Shown in pieces: positions 26,649-37,235 of a stretch of DNA of 64,000 bases. The position numbers and the translations under genes are program-made. The DNA is from Alteromonas indica. Its GTDB lineage: Bacteria > Pseudomonadota > Gammaproteobacteria > Enterobacterales > Alteromonadaceae. The stretch covers positions 186,001 through 250,000 of the forward strand of contig PYVY01000003.1 of NCBI GenBank assembly GCA_003056425.1, written 5' to 3'. The stretch's first letter is position 1; every line of letters starts with the position of its first letter. The notes beneath the pieces were generated by a model, which worked only from the letters and a program-made list of their open reading frames with translations, did no database searches and was not told the origin of the DNA.

Positions 26649-27842
26649 CTAAAGTCTGCTTTGACTACTATGATTAGCTATCAAACTACTACATAAAAAG
26701 GCCGCCGCCAGAATACAAACGCCTTGCCAGCCAGCGATGTCATACACTGCGACACTGCTAAGCGAGCCTATGGCTCCGCCCAGGTAATACCCCAGCATAT
26801 ATACGCTGTTTACCCGGCTTTGCGCATTTGAATCGATTGAAAAAACCCTCACCTGATTGGCCACCTGAGCCATGAATACGCCAAAATCAATCAGCACAAT
26901 ACTTATAATCAATAGGCTTAGTGACTCACCCGCCGCCGCGCTAATTCCAAAGCCAATCAGGATCAACCCAATACCCAGATTGATTGTATTACCCACCCCC
27001 AGTTTGGTGACCCATCTACCTGATAATTTTGCCCCCGCGATCCCTGCAAGTGCTACGACCCCAAATAACCCCGCTTGCTGCACCGAAAAATAAAATGGGG
27101 CCGAGGTAACATGTAATGCTAATGCTGCCCACAAGGCATTGAAAGCCGCAAACCAGCACATTCCGGTTAGCATGGATTGTCGCAGCGCCGGGTGCGAGCG
27201 CAGCAATGTCCATAGGCTTAGTAACAACGCTTTATAGCTGACGGCCTCAGCGGAACGTTGTAAAGGCGACGGCCGATCTGGCAGTATCCGGTGTAACATC
27301 AGGCCAAAAACAGTGGCAATCGTCGCCGACATTAAAAACACCATGCGCCAGCCAAAGTGTTCGGCTACTGCACCACTAATGGTACGCGAGAGCAATATGT
27401 CGGTGGTCAGGCCCGTCATAATAGAAGCGATCACCCTGCCTCGGCTTTGCGGCGAGCTTAGTGTGGCCGCAAGGGGAAGTATTTGCTGGGTGATGTTTGC
27501 GCTAATACCTATTATAAGACAAGCTAATCCAAGAAAAACGCTATTGGGAGCAACGTACGCCAGCAATGCGCCACCTACCAGAGTGACGGACAGGATATTA
27601 ATTAGCCGGCGCCGGGGTAACACATCGCCTAATGGCGAGATCAACAGAATTGCTGCGGCGTATCCCAGTTGGCTTAATGCAGGGATCATACCCAGTTGGC
27701 CCGCTTCTACGCCAAGTTCTTTGCCCATTAATGGCAACAAAGGTTGGGTGTAATAAAGATTAGCAGCCGTAGCAGCCACCGCGCAGGACAGTAAAAAAAT
27801 GATAGAGGGGCGCAATATCTCTGATGGCATGTCTTTGTGCAT
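26649..27842 (-). CDS. major facilitator superfamily transporter
   Basis: A 397-residue, 12-helix MFS protein of the drug/sugar efflux type. NLYYTQPLLPLMGKELGV near residue 25 and the loop 2-3 motif SPLGDVLPRRRLI (an A-motif variant) are visible. I use the ATG at 27842 over the GTG two codons upstream. Substrate is unknown; no neighbouring gene gives a clue. Confidence 0.88.
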   Translation of the reverse strand: MHKDMPSEILRPSIIFLLSCAVAATAANLYYTQPLLPLMGKELGVEAGQLGMIPALSQLGYAAAILLISPLGDVLPRRRLINILSVTLVGGALLAYVAPNSVFLGLACLIIGISANITQQILPLAATLSSPQSRGRVIASIMTGLTTDILLSRTISGAVAEHFGWRMVFLMSATIATVFGLMLHRILPDRPSPLQRSAEAVSYKALLLSLWTLLRSHPALRQSMLTGMCWFAAFNALWAALALHVTSAPFYFSVQQAGLFGVVALAGIAGAKLSGRWVTKLGVGNTINLGIGLILIGFGISAAAGESLSLLIISIVLIDFGVFMAQVANQVRVFSIDSNAQSRVNSVYMLGYYLGGAIGSLSSVAVYDIAGWQGVCILAAAFLCSSLIANHSSQSRL

Positions 27843-28200
27843 AACCACACTCTCGATAAAATGATGATGCCGGGCAGTGTAATCAAGCGCACATTATTAT
27901 AGAAATGCTTAATTCAGCCCCTATTTATGTCATTTCAGCATTAATTGTATTGATTGACACGGCTTAAGCAGAACCTCGGTCAGCTCGCACAGCGAGCTTA
28001 TGCATACCACAAAGAGCAACCACACCCACGCTACATATGGCGAACAACACGTGTATTGGCGGGAACGGGTGATATACGTCACACCCCCGGGGGGCTTGTC
28101 ACCTCACTGGAGTGGTGCCCCTTTAGATAGTGGTGAACAGTAAGCCACAGAGCGTGCCAGAACTGGTCATGGCAGCCTTGTCGATTGTTCCCGGCTGGCG
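27843..28200. other. intergenic stretch, nothing recognised
   Basis: This 358-base gap lies upstream of the MFS gene and downstream of the AraC gene, both on the minus strand. The MFS promoter presumably lies at 27845-27960, where the DNA is AT-rich. I could not identify exact elements, and saw no terminator. Confidence 0.35.
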
Positions 28201-29094
28201 CTAAATCATACCTGCCGCACGTTGCTTTACCGGGCTCCACTGGCGCGGCGACAGGCCATACATACGCTTGAATTCACGACTGAATTGCGAAGAGCTTACG
28301 TACCCCATCTCCATCGCTGCAGCACTAACATTGGCCCCAGCGGCAATACTCATAGCGGCGTTATTCAGCCGCATAGCCTTAACAAACTGAATAGGTGACA
28401 TCGTGGTAGCCTGCTTGAACTTTCGATGAAATACCGCCCTGCTCATACCTACCCTGGCCGCCATATCTTCAATGGTGATAGCCTCCCCCAGACGGGTTGA
28501 TATATATTCAATTGAACGGGCTATTTCGTTACCTACCCCAAACGCGCGTTTTGCTGCATTGCCCGCAGCCCCCTTTAACACCGCATAATATACTTCACGA
28601 AGCCGGCTATTACCCAGAATCGCGATATCCTGCGGGTTATCGCCTAATTGGATCAGCCGAGAAAGGGCGTCGCTAAAGGTATTGTCCCAATCCGATAATG
28701 TCAGTCCCTGCGGCTGTAAACTGGCTGTAGGTTGTCTGATGGCGCCAACAGTATTTTGCATCTCAATGGCCAGTTCGGTCATTACCCTGGTATCCAGCTT
28801 TATGTAAACGCCCAGTAACGGGTTATCCACAGAGGCTTCAGGTGTGCCTGCTTCTACGGGCAACGACATAGTACAGCACATGTATTGACGATGGTCATAA
28901 CGGTAACGATTACCATCAAGAATGGCTTCTTTCGCGCCGCTTACAATCGCAATAATGGCGGGCTCGTATACCGCCGGGGCGCAACGTATAGACTGGGTTA
29001 CTTTAAACAGCTGTACTCCTTTCACCCCTGTTTCGTGCATACCTTCATGACTTACTCTGGCGTTAATTAGCTGCTTTAAGGCTTCTCTATACAT
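28201..29094 (-). CDS. AraC-family regulator (AraC_N type)
   Basis: A 297-residue regulator. The N-terminal domain has the block QSIRCAPAVYEPAIIAIVSGAK followed by YRYDHRQYMCCTMSLPVEA, matching the AraC_N (PF06719) ligand-binding type. The C-terminal DNA-binding domain has IEDMAARVGMSRAVFHRKFK and AAAMEMGYVSSSQFSREFKR, then YGLSPRQW. It is divergent from the SDR gene at 29277, an arrangement often seen for regulators of short-chain dehydrogenases, so it probably controls that gene. Confidence 0.92.
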   Translation of the reverse strand: MYREALKQLINARVSHEGMHETGVKGVQLFKVTQSIRCAPAVYEPAIIAIVSGAKEAILDGNRYRYDHRQYMCCTMSLPVEAGTPEASVDNPLLGVYIKLDTRVMTELAIEMQNTVGAIRQPTASLQPQGLTLSDWDNTFSDALSRLIQLGDNPQDIAILGNSRLREVYYAVLKGAAGNAAKRAFGVGNEIARSIEYISTRLGEAITIEDMAARVGMSRAVFHRKFKQATTMSPIQFVKAMRLNNAAMSIAAGANVSAAAMEMGYVSSSQFSREFKRMYGLSPRQWSPVKQRAAGMI

Positions 29095-29276
29095 TGTGGT
29101 CCTCCCGCATCATTGCCGAACACTATTCAAGTACTGGCTAAATTATTCATTTTGATACAATCAGGCATGTATTAGCAACTATTACGTCTATTTTTCATAA
29201 AGGATGAGACTTATATTACACCCATCACTATTGCTCCCTTTTATTGTTGATTAAAAAGCGTCAGGAGAAAGTAAAT

Positions 29277-30221
29277 ATGAATGCGACTACCGATAGCCCA
29301 TACGACTGGTCCCCACACCAATTAGACACATTGACCGGACAGACCTTCGTTATTACCGGCGCCAATACCGGAGCAGGTTTTCAGGCCTCACGCCTGTTAC
29401 TGGCCAAACTCGCACAGGTAATAATGCTGAACCGCAGTTCGGCCAAATCGACTGCCGCTATCGCCGCGCTTAAACAAGAATTTGGGGATGATGCTAAGGT
29501 ATCTTTTATTCGTATGGATTTCGCCTCGCTGGACTCGGTCAGACGTGCCGCGCAAGAATTATTAGTTCCTGCTCCGAAGATAACTGCGCTTATCTGTAAT
29601 GCTGCTATCGCGCAGGTAGCGAAGCACACCACTACCGCTGAAGGCTTTGAAAGCCAGTTTGGGGTTAATCATTTAGGTCATTTCCTGCTTTGTGGTCTGT
29701 TATTTGAGTGTATTGATGCCTCACGCGGGCGTATTGTGGTAGTGGGCAGTAATGCGTATAAAATGGGCCTGAAGAAGATTCAATTTGATGATATAGACTT
29801 TACTAATAACTATTCTGCCTGGAATGCCTACGCCCAGAGTAAACTGGCGCAAATGCAATTTGCTTTTGAACTGCAACGACGTGTTGAGGCTGCCGCTAAG
29901 CACGTTCAGGTGCGGGTCTGCCATCCCGGCGCCTCCCGGACTAATCTGCTGAAAGATACCGCGAGCCGGTTAAACAAAATAATATGGTCGCTACTCGCGC
30001 CGCTTATTGCACAATCAGCGCAAAAAGGGGCCTGGCCCGAAGTAATGTGTGCCACGCATCACACTGTAAAGCCCTTCACGTTATATGGCCCTACTAAACG
30101 CGCTGATATGGTAGGGCCTGTAGGCGAATGCGTGCTGCATGAAGTGGCACTTGATACGGCCATGGCAGCTAAATTATGGACGGTATCGGAACATAAAACA
30201 GGGTTTACCTGGCCTATTTGA
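29277..30221 (+). CDS. short-chain dehydrogenase/reductase
   Basis: A 314-residue SDR oxidoreductase resembling retinol-dehydrogenase-type enzymes. TGANTGAG at about 25-32 is the NADP-binding glycine motif, CNAAIA is the NNAG equivalent, VVGSNA carries the catalytic Ser, and YAQSKLA is the YxxxK motif. I start at ATG 29277 (MNATTDSP) because AGGAG lies nine bases upstream; the longer frame from 29244 lacks a site. It is divergent from the AraC gene. Substrate is unknown. Confidence 0.92.
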   Translation: MNATTDSPYDWSPHQLDTLTGQTFVITGANTGAGFQASRLLLAKLAQVIMLNRSSAKSTAAIAALKQEFGDDAKVSFIRMDFASLDSVRRAAQELLVPAPKITALICNAAIAQVAKHTTTAEGFESQFGVNHLGHFLLCGLLFECIDASRGRIVVVGSNAYKMGLKKIQFDDIDFTNNYSAWNAYAQSKLAQMQFAFELQRRVEAAAKHVQVRVCHPGASRTNLLKDTASRLNKIIWSLLAPLIAQSAQKGAWPEVMCATHHTVKPFTLYGPTKRADMVGPVGECVLHEVALDTAMAAKLWTVSEHKTGFTWPI

Positions 30222-30278
30222 AAACGGCACAATGGGCCAGACCCTGACCGGGCCGCGCATCATTTACTCAGCCGTCAA

Positions 30279-30306
30279 TAAAAAAGCAGCGTAGCGCTGC
30301 TTTTAA
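30279..30306 (+). terminator. Rho-independent terminator after the SDR gene
   Basis: AAAAGCAGCG-TAG-CGCTGCTTTT forms a compact GC-rich stem flanked by A- and T-runs, about 60 bases after the SDR stop. Confidence 0.75.
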
Positions 30307-30444
30307 CACGATGACTGTGGGCTGTAGTGCCCTGGCAGGGTATGCCCCGTTGCTATTCATACCAACACTGCTCAAAGCATTATCTGGCTGAACGGGTACC
30401 ATGCAACCCTACACGAAGGGTTAAAAATCCGGAGCTGGTAAGAT

Positions 30445-30873
30445 CTATAGCTGTTCACTGGTAGATTTAATCCACGCATGGTGACGCTTTTCATCATCAT
30501 AGTGTTTAGCGAGCTGGGCTTTTTCATCTACATTTAACGCATCAGAGTCGCGCGCTTCTTCGTAGGCTTTTACCATAATTTTTTCATTGGCTACCATAGC
30601 CTTGAGAATAGCTTTATCGCCAAACAGGTCAGCGATGACCACTTTACCTTCAGTGAGCAGACGTTTAGCGTCAGGACCATCCACCATTTCTTCGTTACGC
30701 GTTTTCAAAAAGCGATTAAGTACTTCGGTGTGCGATACATGGTCGGTACGGTATTGCGCTAACTTATCAGCAATACTTTTATCGTCCAGTCGTTTAATTG
30801 CTTCTTCGTAGGCTTCAATGGCGTCGAAATCAGCTTCACACAGTTCTTTTAAAAGTTTAGCGCCCTTGTCCAT
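30445..30873 (-). CDS. ferritin-like four-helix protein
   Basis: A 142-residue, highly charged helical protein. Glu and His residues are spaced as in ferritin-like di-iron folds: DFDAIEAYEEAI near 15-26, DHVSHTEVL near 44-52, NEKIMVKAYEEA near 96-107 and HYDDEKRHHAWI near 124-135 (ExxH). It resembles rubrerythrin-like or DUF2383-like bundles without a rubredoxin tail. Metal binding is inferred from the residue pattern. It lies about 210 bases downstream of, and co-directional with, the SDR-VKOR fusion gene. Confidence 0.7.
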   Translation of the reverse strand: MDKGAKLLKELCEADFDAIEAYEEAIKRLDDKSIADKLAQYRTDHVSHTEVLNRFLKTRNEEMVDGPDAKRLLTEGKVVIADLFGDKAILKAMVANEKIMVKAYEEARDSDALNVDEKAQLAKHYDDEKRHHAWIKSTSEQL

Positions 30874-31087
30874 ATTAATATCCTTAAATGTGGTGAAAGA
30901 TAGTAAAAAGAGAAGCGTCTGGCCATTAACATCAGCGCTTCTGGTTATTGATAATTCAACCCCGCTAAATTAGATCAATAGCAGCTAAAAACTTCATGTT
31001 GATTATCCACTTATGTGCGTTTTAAAGTATATAACCTGTTCGCTGCGCGGGTGATGGATTGCACCTGATGCAAGCTGTAAAAAACTG

Positions 31088-33547
31088 TTAAACAATGGCT
31101 TTTGTCCATAATCCATAACGATTTCCTATTTTGCCTTTGGGCAGGCTTAATCCTATCAACAACCCACCACACAGTATGCTAGCCACCATGGCAATGGGCG
31201 CTGCGCTATATACAAACGGGGTAACCAATAACCCGATTCCCAAAGGAATAAGTAAGTAACGCACTGCTCTGGCGGACTCGGCGAACGCTGTTACCACTAC
31301 CGTAAGTACCAGTGAGCCTATAATGTGATCAGCATTTGCCATTGTACCTGTACTATCCAGAGTAAGGCGGGTAAACATCAGCCATAGCCCCACTAACATT
31401 GCCAGGCCCAGGTTCCAGGGTATGGTTACACCACCAGCGACCATGTCTTTAATGATAGTAAACGGCCCCCGACGAAACTCAGATGCGTCACCCTGCCATT
31501 CTCCATCGTCTGTATCACCTAAAAAGAATATGCGAAGTAAAGGCCGACCCTGTTTCTTACGCCGATACAGAAATTCGCTTGTCGCGACCAGTTCATCCAG
31601 CGAATAAGGAATTTGTATAAGCATCGCTGCAGCCCCAATCAGGCAAAGGGTGCACCAGGTATTAATAACAATCGGCTGAATAATGATGAAAATAATCGAC
31701 ACCACTCCCAGAGGCACGATCATAATGCCAAACAACATGACCAGCCAGGGCATGGTACGCCAACGTCGAACCGAGCCCATCAAGCCGGTGATAATTTCCA
31801 ACGCGTAGGTTAAGGCTCCCAGTCCGGCATCAGGAACCGGCCATGCTTCAGATACCGATGAAGTTATCACTTCTTCCGTGCCATTCTTCGGGTTCGCTGT
31901 TGCCCCGCCAAAAAACGGGTCCCACACAGCATCGATATGGCCTAACTGGTAAGCGCATAAATAGCGAGAGATAAAAAACCCTACCAGGGCCAGCACAATG
32001 ATCGGCATGCGCTGCACCCAGCCGGACGGATTGAAGTCCCACCCCGGGGGGATATTGGGGCCGGTTTGGGCAGCGGCTTCGCTTACACCCGGCACTGGGC
32101 GAATACCTATCGCCAGCCCTAACACCAGCATTCCTACCAAAGTGTTATTAAGATATGCTGCGGCGCTGGGAGCCCAAAACAGCAGTGGTGCGCCCAATAA
32201 CCATAACCCTACTGCTCCGGCGCCCCATCGGGCCAGCCCCATTCGCCATGATAACGAGAGCGAAGCGAAAACCAGCAAGGCCGCCCCGCTTGCCATATCG
32301 CTGATCAGCATCTGCTGGCTTTCATAACCCAGGATAAACGGGGACGTCAACAGCCAAAATGCCAGCAACATATTGGTGAAGTGCGCCCACAATGAACCGT
32401 AATGCTGTTGTTGGTATTGGGTTTCGTGATTTTCCCGCAAGGTGTCGGCATTGACGTTTTTTTCTTCGGCGGTTTGCATCCAGTCAGATAATACAATGCC
32501 ATTTTGACGATACCAAGCGGGCGGATCGGCCTTAAGGTTGCTGACCATTACCGCTAATTTATCAAAAATAGTATGTTGCGGTTGCCAGCCAAGCGCATCT
32601 CGGGCATGGCTAATATCTAAATCGTAATGATCGCTGGCCAGATCAATCATAAAGGGCTTAATAAAAGGTTTTTCTCCCTGGTCAAAGGCGTCAGGCACCA
32701 CAGGTTCAGCCTTATCCTGAAACCAGGCACCAGGTTTAGCAATAAACTCTGGAATATCATAGGTTTGCCACTCCTGCTCACCATGAATAAGTTGACCTAA
32801 CCTATTTTGTAATGCCTGGTACCCCATCACCTCCGGTTCACCGGCCAACACAATATGTTTAAACGGTAAGGCGTCCCGTCGTTCCAACACAGCATCAAAT
32901 AACGCCAGCATATCGTCTTCATGAATAAACGACTGTCCAGCCATAAGGTCGCCCGAATACATGGTACTTTTTATATCGCGTTCATATATCCGCGCTATCT
33001 GATAACTCAATGTAGGCACAGCGCTATGATCATCATATAGTCCCGCCAGCCGCAATATACTAAAGGGAATGGTGCCATGGGCCTGATGCACCGCCTCTTC
33101 TGCCTGCGCTTTGGACTCTGGATACGCCCAGCCGGGTTGCACGGGGCTACTTTCGTTAATTTTGTGTCCAGGGACGGTTGCTTCGTGCACCAACATGGTA
33201 GAAGCGTAAATAAAACGCTCTACCGCAAAACGTTGCAGTTGTGACAAAAAATGCCGCGTGCCGTCGACGTTAAGGGTTTGATAAAGGGAGTTGGGTTCAC
33301 CGGTAAAATCAAAGTAGGCAGCCAGATGAATCACCGCCGCTATCCGGTCCCCATGCTGTTCCTTAATTCTATGAAGTGCCAGTTCAATGGAGCTGGGCGT
33401 AGTAAAGTCGCAGTGGAAGCTCTCATCGGCGCATGGGGCATCATTAATATCTAACCCAATGGTGTAGAAACGCCCACGTAATGCTTTGCATAAAGACTGC
33501 CCTAAATTGCCGGACGCCCCACTTACCAGAACAATTGGTTGTGCCAT
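31088..33547 (-). CDS. fusion protein: NAD-dependent epimerase, SPW membrane repeats and VKOR domain
   Basis: An 819-residue multi-domain protein. Residues 1-350 form an extended SDR (GASGNLG at 10-16, active-site YPESK at 142-146). Around 385-480 is a membrane segment with SLWAHFTNMLLAFWLLTSPF, an SPW repeat. Residues 510-650 form a vitamin K epoxide reductase-like membrane domain with the CxxC redox site CTLC at 632-635. The final 130 residues form a second SPW-like helical block. AGGGA lies before the ATG. VKOR domains pass electrons to quinone during disulfide formation; what the epimerase acts on is not evident. The order is unusual but the frame is continuous. Confidence 0.85.
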   Translation of the reverse strand: MAQPIVLVSGASGNLGQSLCKALRGRFYTIGLDINDAPCADESFHCDFTTPSSIELALHRIKEQHGDRIAAVIHLAAYFDFTGEPNSLYQTLNVDGTRHFLSQLQRFAVERFIYASTMLVHEATVPGHKINESSPVQPGWAYPESKAQAEEAVHQAHGTIPFSILRLAGLYDDHSAVPTLSYQIARIYERDIKSTMYSGDLMAGQSFIHEDDMLALFDAVLERRDALPFKHIVLAGEPEVMGYQALQNRLGQLIHGEQEWQTYDIPEFIAKPGAWFQDKAEPVVPDAFDQGEKPFIKPFMIDLASDHYDLDISHARDALGWQPQHTIFDKLAVMVSNLKADPPAWYRQNGIVLSDWMQTAEEKNVNADTLRENHETQYQQQHYGSLWAHFTNMLLAFWLLTSPFILGYESQQMLISDMASGAALLVFASLSLSWRMGLARWGAGAVGLWLLGAPLLFWAPSAAAYLNNTLVGMLVLGLAIGIRPVPGVSEAAAQTGPNIPPGWDFNPSGWVQRMPIIVLALVGFFISRYLCAYQLGHIDAVWDPFFGGATANPKNGTEEVITSSVSEAWPVPDAGLGALTYALEIITGLMGSVRRWRTMPWLVMLFGIMIVPLGVVSIIFIIIQPIVINTWCTLCLIGAAAMLIQIPYSLDELVATSEFLYRRKKQGRPLLRIFFLGDTDDGEWQGDASEFRRGPFTIIKDMVAGGVTIPWNLGLAMLVGLWLMFTRLTLDSTGTMANADHIIGSLVLTVVVTAFAESARAVRYLLIPLGIGLLVTPFVYSAAPIAMVASILCGGLLIGLSLPKGKIGNRYGLWTKAIV

Positions 33548-33739
33548 ATGTATCCCTGAAAATAAGTCGTGGTTAAACCATCCTGTTACCCATTTAAGTA
33601 GCAGATAACCGGCTTAGTAGATCACCCTTCCCTGGTATATGGTAGTTTTCTGGTTATCCCTCCTTTAGCTGAGCACAAATAACGGCGGTGCTTAGCTTGA
33701 TAGACGCAAACAGGAGAGATCGCTTGGGCCGTTCCCCAA

Positions 33740-33764
33740 TAAAAAGCCCGCATAGAGCGGGCAA
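33740..33764 (-). terminator. terminator after the Lys/Glu-rich exported protein gene
   Basis: On the minus strand GCCCGC-TCTAT-GCGGGC is followed by TTTTTATT. It lies about 60 bases past the stop of the gene at 33826-34311. Confidence 0.8.
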
Positions 33765-33825
33765 TTGATCAAGTGCTGAGTGGATTAGCTAATTCATGGC
33801 TATCGCGTGCGGCTAAGCACCTTAA

Positions 33826-34311
33826 TTAATAATCGCTACCCAGCGCCTCGCGTTCAGTCTGTTCCAGTTCGCGCTGTGTTATGGGTTTATCCTCATCCAT
33901 TTCCTGCTCAGCATGACGTTGCTTTTCTTTCATTTCACGTTTGGCCTGTTTGGCCTCCCGTTTTGCTTCACGGGTAGCTTGCTTAGCTTCACGTTTTTCT
34001 TCAGACCATTCCTTTTTAGCTTCGCGTTTTTCTTTCATCGCTTCACGCTTGGCCTCCTTTGCCTCACGCTTTTCTTCTTCACTCATGGATTTCCATTGTT
34101 CACGCGCTTCGTGCTTACCTTCGCGCTTTTCTTGCATGGCCTCACGTTTAGCTTCGCTCATTTCCACTTGCGCTTCCTGCTGCGCTGTCTGTGTAGGCGA
34201 TTCGCCTTCAGTTTGCAAAGTATCCTGCACGGCAAAAGCACTATTCATGCACAGCGACAACGGTAACAGTGTTGCTGCAGTAAGGGCGGCTAGCTGATTA
34301 GCTTTGTTCAT
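33826..34311 (-). CDS. exported protein with a long Lys/Arg/Glu-rich single helix
   Basis: A 161-residue protein. The signal peptide MNKANQLAALTAATLLPLSL ends near AFA at 28. From about residue 50 to 145 it is nearly all Lys, Arg, Glu, Ala, Met and Gln, in repeats of EAKREAMKEKREAKK type. This is the pattern of a stable single alpha-helix or coiled coil. No cysteine follows the signal peptide, so it should be soluble in the periplasm or released. No family is recognised; composition rather than sequence may be conserved. Confidence 0.8.
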   Translation of the reverse strand: MNKANQLAALTAATLLPLSLCMNSAFAVQDTLQTEGESPTQTAQQEAQVEMSEAKREAMQEKREGKHEAREQWKSMSEEEKREAKEAKREAMKEKREAKKEWSEEKREAKQATREAKREAKQAKREMKEKQRHAEQEMDEDKPITQRELEQTEREALGSDY

Positions 34312-34444
34312 TCCAGGTCTCCGGCTATTATTTTCAAAGTTATTTAATATTGTTCCATCTATATACAGGGGAAACCATTAACCGGATTAAGTAAATAAAC
34401 TGTTAATGCGAATAACCTGGCAGACCTTATTGGCTAATTACCAT

Positions 34445-34474
34445 AAAAAAACCGCTGACAAGCAGCGGTTTTTT
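34445..34474 (-). terminator. Rho-independent terminator of glgP
   Basis: AAAAAACCGCTG and CAGCGGTTTTTT form a strong symmetrical stem between 34445 and 34474, 26 bases past the glgP stop. The flanking A- and T-runs would allow it to act in both directions. Confidence 0.85.
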
Positions 34475-34499
34475 AACAGTATTAATGAATGACTGAATA

Positions 34500-36992
34500 C
34501 TAAATTTTAGGCCGGGTCACCGGGCACGCATTCAGGTTCCATACACGGTCAACATAATCTTGAATGGAGCGGTCAGAAGTAAACTTGCCCATCATCGCCG
34601 TGTTGATAATCGCCATTTGCGCCCAGCGGTCTTTATCGCGATAGGCTTTGTCGACTTCAATCTGCGCATCTGAATAAGCACGGTAGTCTGCTAGTACCAG
34701 ATAGGGGTCGCCCATATCCAGCAAGCTTTGTTTAATTGACACCAACGCACCCGGCTTGCCTGGTGTGAAGTAGTCAGTCTCTAACCAATCCAGTACGGCT
34801 TTAATTTCCGCATCTTTGTAATAATAGTCTTTAGGGTTATAGCCTGCGGCCACAACTTCATTAACCTCTTCTACGGTCAGACCAAAGATAAAGATATTGT
34901 CATCGCCCACTTCTTCGGCAATTTCAACGTTCGCTCCATCCAGCGTACCAATAGTAATTGCACCGTTTAGCGCCAACTTCATATTACCGGTACCTGAGGC
35001 TTCTTTACCTGCTGTACTGATTTGCTCTGAGACATCAGAGGCAGGAATCATTTTCTCTGCCAGGGATACCCGATAGTTAGGCAGGAAAACCACCTTAAGT
35101 TTGTCGCCCACCCGCGGGTCGTTATTGATTTTATCGGCCACTTTATTGATAGCAAAGATAATATCTTTGGCCAACTTGTAGCCTGGCGCCGCTTTCGCGC
35201 CAAAGATAAACACACGAGGATGCATATCGTAATCCGGGTTTTCCAGAATACGACGATACAGGGCCATAATGTGCAACAGATTCAAATGCTGGCGTTTATA
35301 CTCGTGTAAGCGTTTAATTTGTACGTCAAAGATAGCATCAACACTAACCTCAATCCCCATTGACTGCTTAATTTCATCTGCCAGCATTTGTTTATTGGCT
35401 TGTTTGACCTGCATAAACTGCTTTTGAAAGGTTTTATTGGTGGCATGTTTTGCCAACCCTTCAAGCTTCTTCAGGTTTAACGGCCAATCTTCACCAATTT
35501 TCTTGTCAATCAGTTTAGATAGGGCTGGATTACAGGCTTTTAACCAGCGACGGGGGGTAATACCGTTGGTCACATTGGTTAATTTATCCGGCCAGAGTTG
35601 ATCAAACTCGGGGAACAGGTTCTCTTTAACTAAACGCGAGTGCAGCTCTGCCACACCGTTAACCCGAAACGACCCCACTACTGATAAATGGCCCATGCGC
35701 ACCATTTTTTCACTGCCTTCTTCAATTATCGACAGCTTAGATTTCATGCTGTTATTGCCAGGCCATTTCTTATCCACCTCATCCATAAAGCGATGGTTAA
35801 TTTCATAAATGATTTCTAAGTGACGCGGCAGAATTTTTTCCAACATACGGGCTGGCCATTTTTCCAGCGCTTCTGGCAATAATGTATGGTTGGTGTAGGC
35901 AAAAACCTTAGTGGAGATACCCCAGGCGGTATCCCAGTCCAGTTCCGCGCGGTCAACTAAAATACGCATAAGCTCTGGAATGGCAATAGCCGGATGAGTG
36001 TCGTTTAGCTGTATCACCACCTGGTCCTGGAAACGGCTCCAGTCATCACCGTGCGCTCGTTTATAACGGCGAATGATGTCTTTCAATGAACATGAACAGA
36101 AAAAATATTGCTGAACTAAACGCAGCTCTTTACCCGCTTCGGTTTCATCATTAGGGTAAAGCACTTTGGAAATTGTTTCGGCCTGTACGTTTTCGCGCTG
36201 AGCGTCCAAATAACCGCCAGCATTAAAAACATCCCAGTTAAAGTAATCCGACGCTTCTGATTGCCATAAGCGTAATACGTTGACGGTTTTACCACCGTAA
36301 CCGACTACTGGAATATCCCACGGCACACCTTTTACGATAGACGCTGGGTGCCATTCTTTTTGAATGCGGCCGTTATCACCATATTTGGTTTCAACATAAC
36401 CGAACAATGATACTTCCTGAATCGACTCCGGGCGGCAGATCTCCCATGGATTGCCATAATCGCGCCAGCTGTCCGGCCGTTCTATCTGTGCACCGCTCTT
36501 AATTTCCTGTCTGAACAAACCATGTTCATAATGGATGCCATAACCTATAGCAGGTAACTCCATGGTCGCCAGCGAGTCAATAAAGCAGGCTGCCAAACGT
36601 CCTAAGCCGCCGTTACCCAGCGCCATATCCGGCTCTTCTTCCAGAATATCAGCAATCTCTACGCCCAACTCTTTTAAGCCAGCTTCGGCAACTTCGTATA
36701 ATCCAAAGTTTTGCAGGTTATTAGACAACAAACGACCCATTAGAAATTCCGCTGAAAAATAATGTACCGCGCGGGTGTCGTTCATATAGTGGGTTTTTTG
36801 AGTTCTGCGAAGCCCTTCCAGTACATTTTCCTGCATGGCTGCGCACGTTGCTTTCCACCAGGCATGGCTATTGGCTTTGTTTTCATCTGTACCTAATGTG
36901 GTATGCAGATGGCGTATAACGGCAGACTTAAATTCACCCTTGTCCATTTTTACATCAGGAACAGCATCGGTCTTTGAAGCTTTTGCGTTCAT
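34500..36992 (-). CDS. glgP: glycogen/starch/maltodextrin phosphorylase
   Basis: The 830-residue GT35 phosphorylase releases glucose-1-phosphate from alpha-1,4-glucan. [16 protein letters not shown] near 75-90, [14 protein letters not shown] near 123-136 and the PLP-lysine motif [15 protein letters not shown] are present, with [12 protein letters not shown] next to it. It is full length. The product feeds phosphoglucomutase, encoded just upstream on the same strand. No glgB, glgC or glgA is in the window, so glycogen synthesis genes must be elsewhere, or the substrate may be maltodextrin. Confidence 0.97.
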   Translation of the reverse strand: MNAKASKTDAVPDVKMDKGEFKSAVIRHLHTTLGTDENKANSHAWWKATCAAMQENVLEGLRRTQKTHYMNDTRAVHYFSAEFLMGRLLSNNLQNFGLYEVAEAGLKELGVEIADILEEEPDMALGNGGLGRLAACFIDSLATMELPAIGYGIHYEHGLFRQEIKSGAQIERPDSWRDYGNPWEICRPESIQEVSLFGYVETKYGDNGRIQKEWHPASIVKGVPWDIPVVGYGGKTVNVLRLWQSEASDYFNWDVFNAGGYLDAQRENVQAETISKVLYPNDETEAGKELRLVQQYFFCSCSLKDIIRRYKRAHGDDWSRFQDQVVIQLNDTHPAIAIPELMRILVDRAELDWDTAWGISTKVFAYTNHTLLPEALEKWPARMLEKILPRHLEIIYEINHRFMDEVDKKWPGNNSMKSKLSIIEEGSEKMVRMGHLSVVGSFRVNGVAELHSRLVKENLFPEFDQLWPDKLTNVTNGITPRRWLKACNPALSKLIDKKIGEDWPLNLKKLEGLAKHATNKTFQKQFMQVKQANKQMLADEIKQSMGIEVSVDAIFDVQIKRLHEYKRQHLNLLHIMALYRRILENPDYDMHPRVFIFGAKAAPGYKLAKDIIFAINKVADKINNDPRVGDKLKVVFLPNYRVSLAEKMIPASDVSEQISTAGKEASGTGNMKLALNGAITIGTLDGANVEIAEEVGDDNIFIFGLTVEEVNEVVAAGYNPKDYYYKDAEIKAVLDWLETDYFTPGKPGALVSIKQSLLDMGDPYLVLADYRAYSDAQIEVDKAYRDKDRWAQMAIINTAMMGKFTSDRSIQDYVDRVWNLNACPVTRPKI

Positions 36993-37152
36993 ATCACTCT
37001 CTCATTGGTTAATGATACACCGCGCCTGAATACAAAGAAGGCGATTGGTGCAGGCTCAAAAATGTAATTTAATTACAAAACTGAAGTACGATATGACAGC
37101 AATATAGCAGCGTTAAAACCAACTTTTTGTAATTTTTTTGTTAAATATACAA

Positions 37153-37190
37153 AAAAAAGAGGCGGATTATAAAAACCGCCCCTTTTATTA
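37153..37190 (-). terminator. terminator of pgm
   Basis: GGCGG-ATTATAAAAA-CCGCC, with AAAAGAG on one side and CCTTTT on the other, lies about 50 bases past the pgm stop. The minus-strand reading ends in a T-run. Confidence 0.65.
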
Positions 37191-37235
37191 ACAAATATAT
37201 TACATTATTTACTGCAAATATTTACATTAGAGAAT

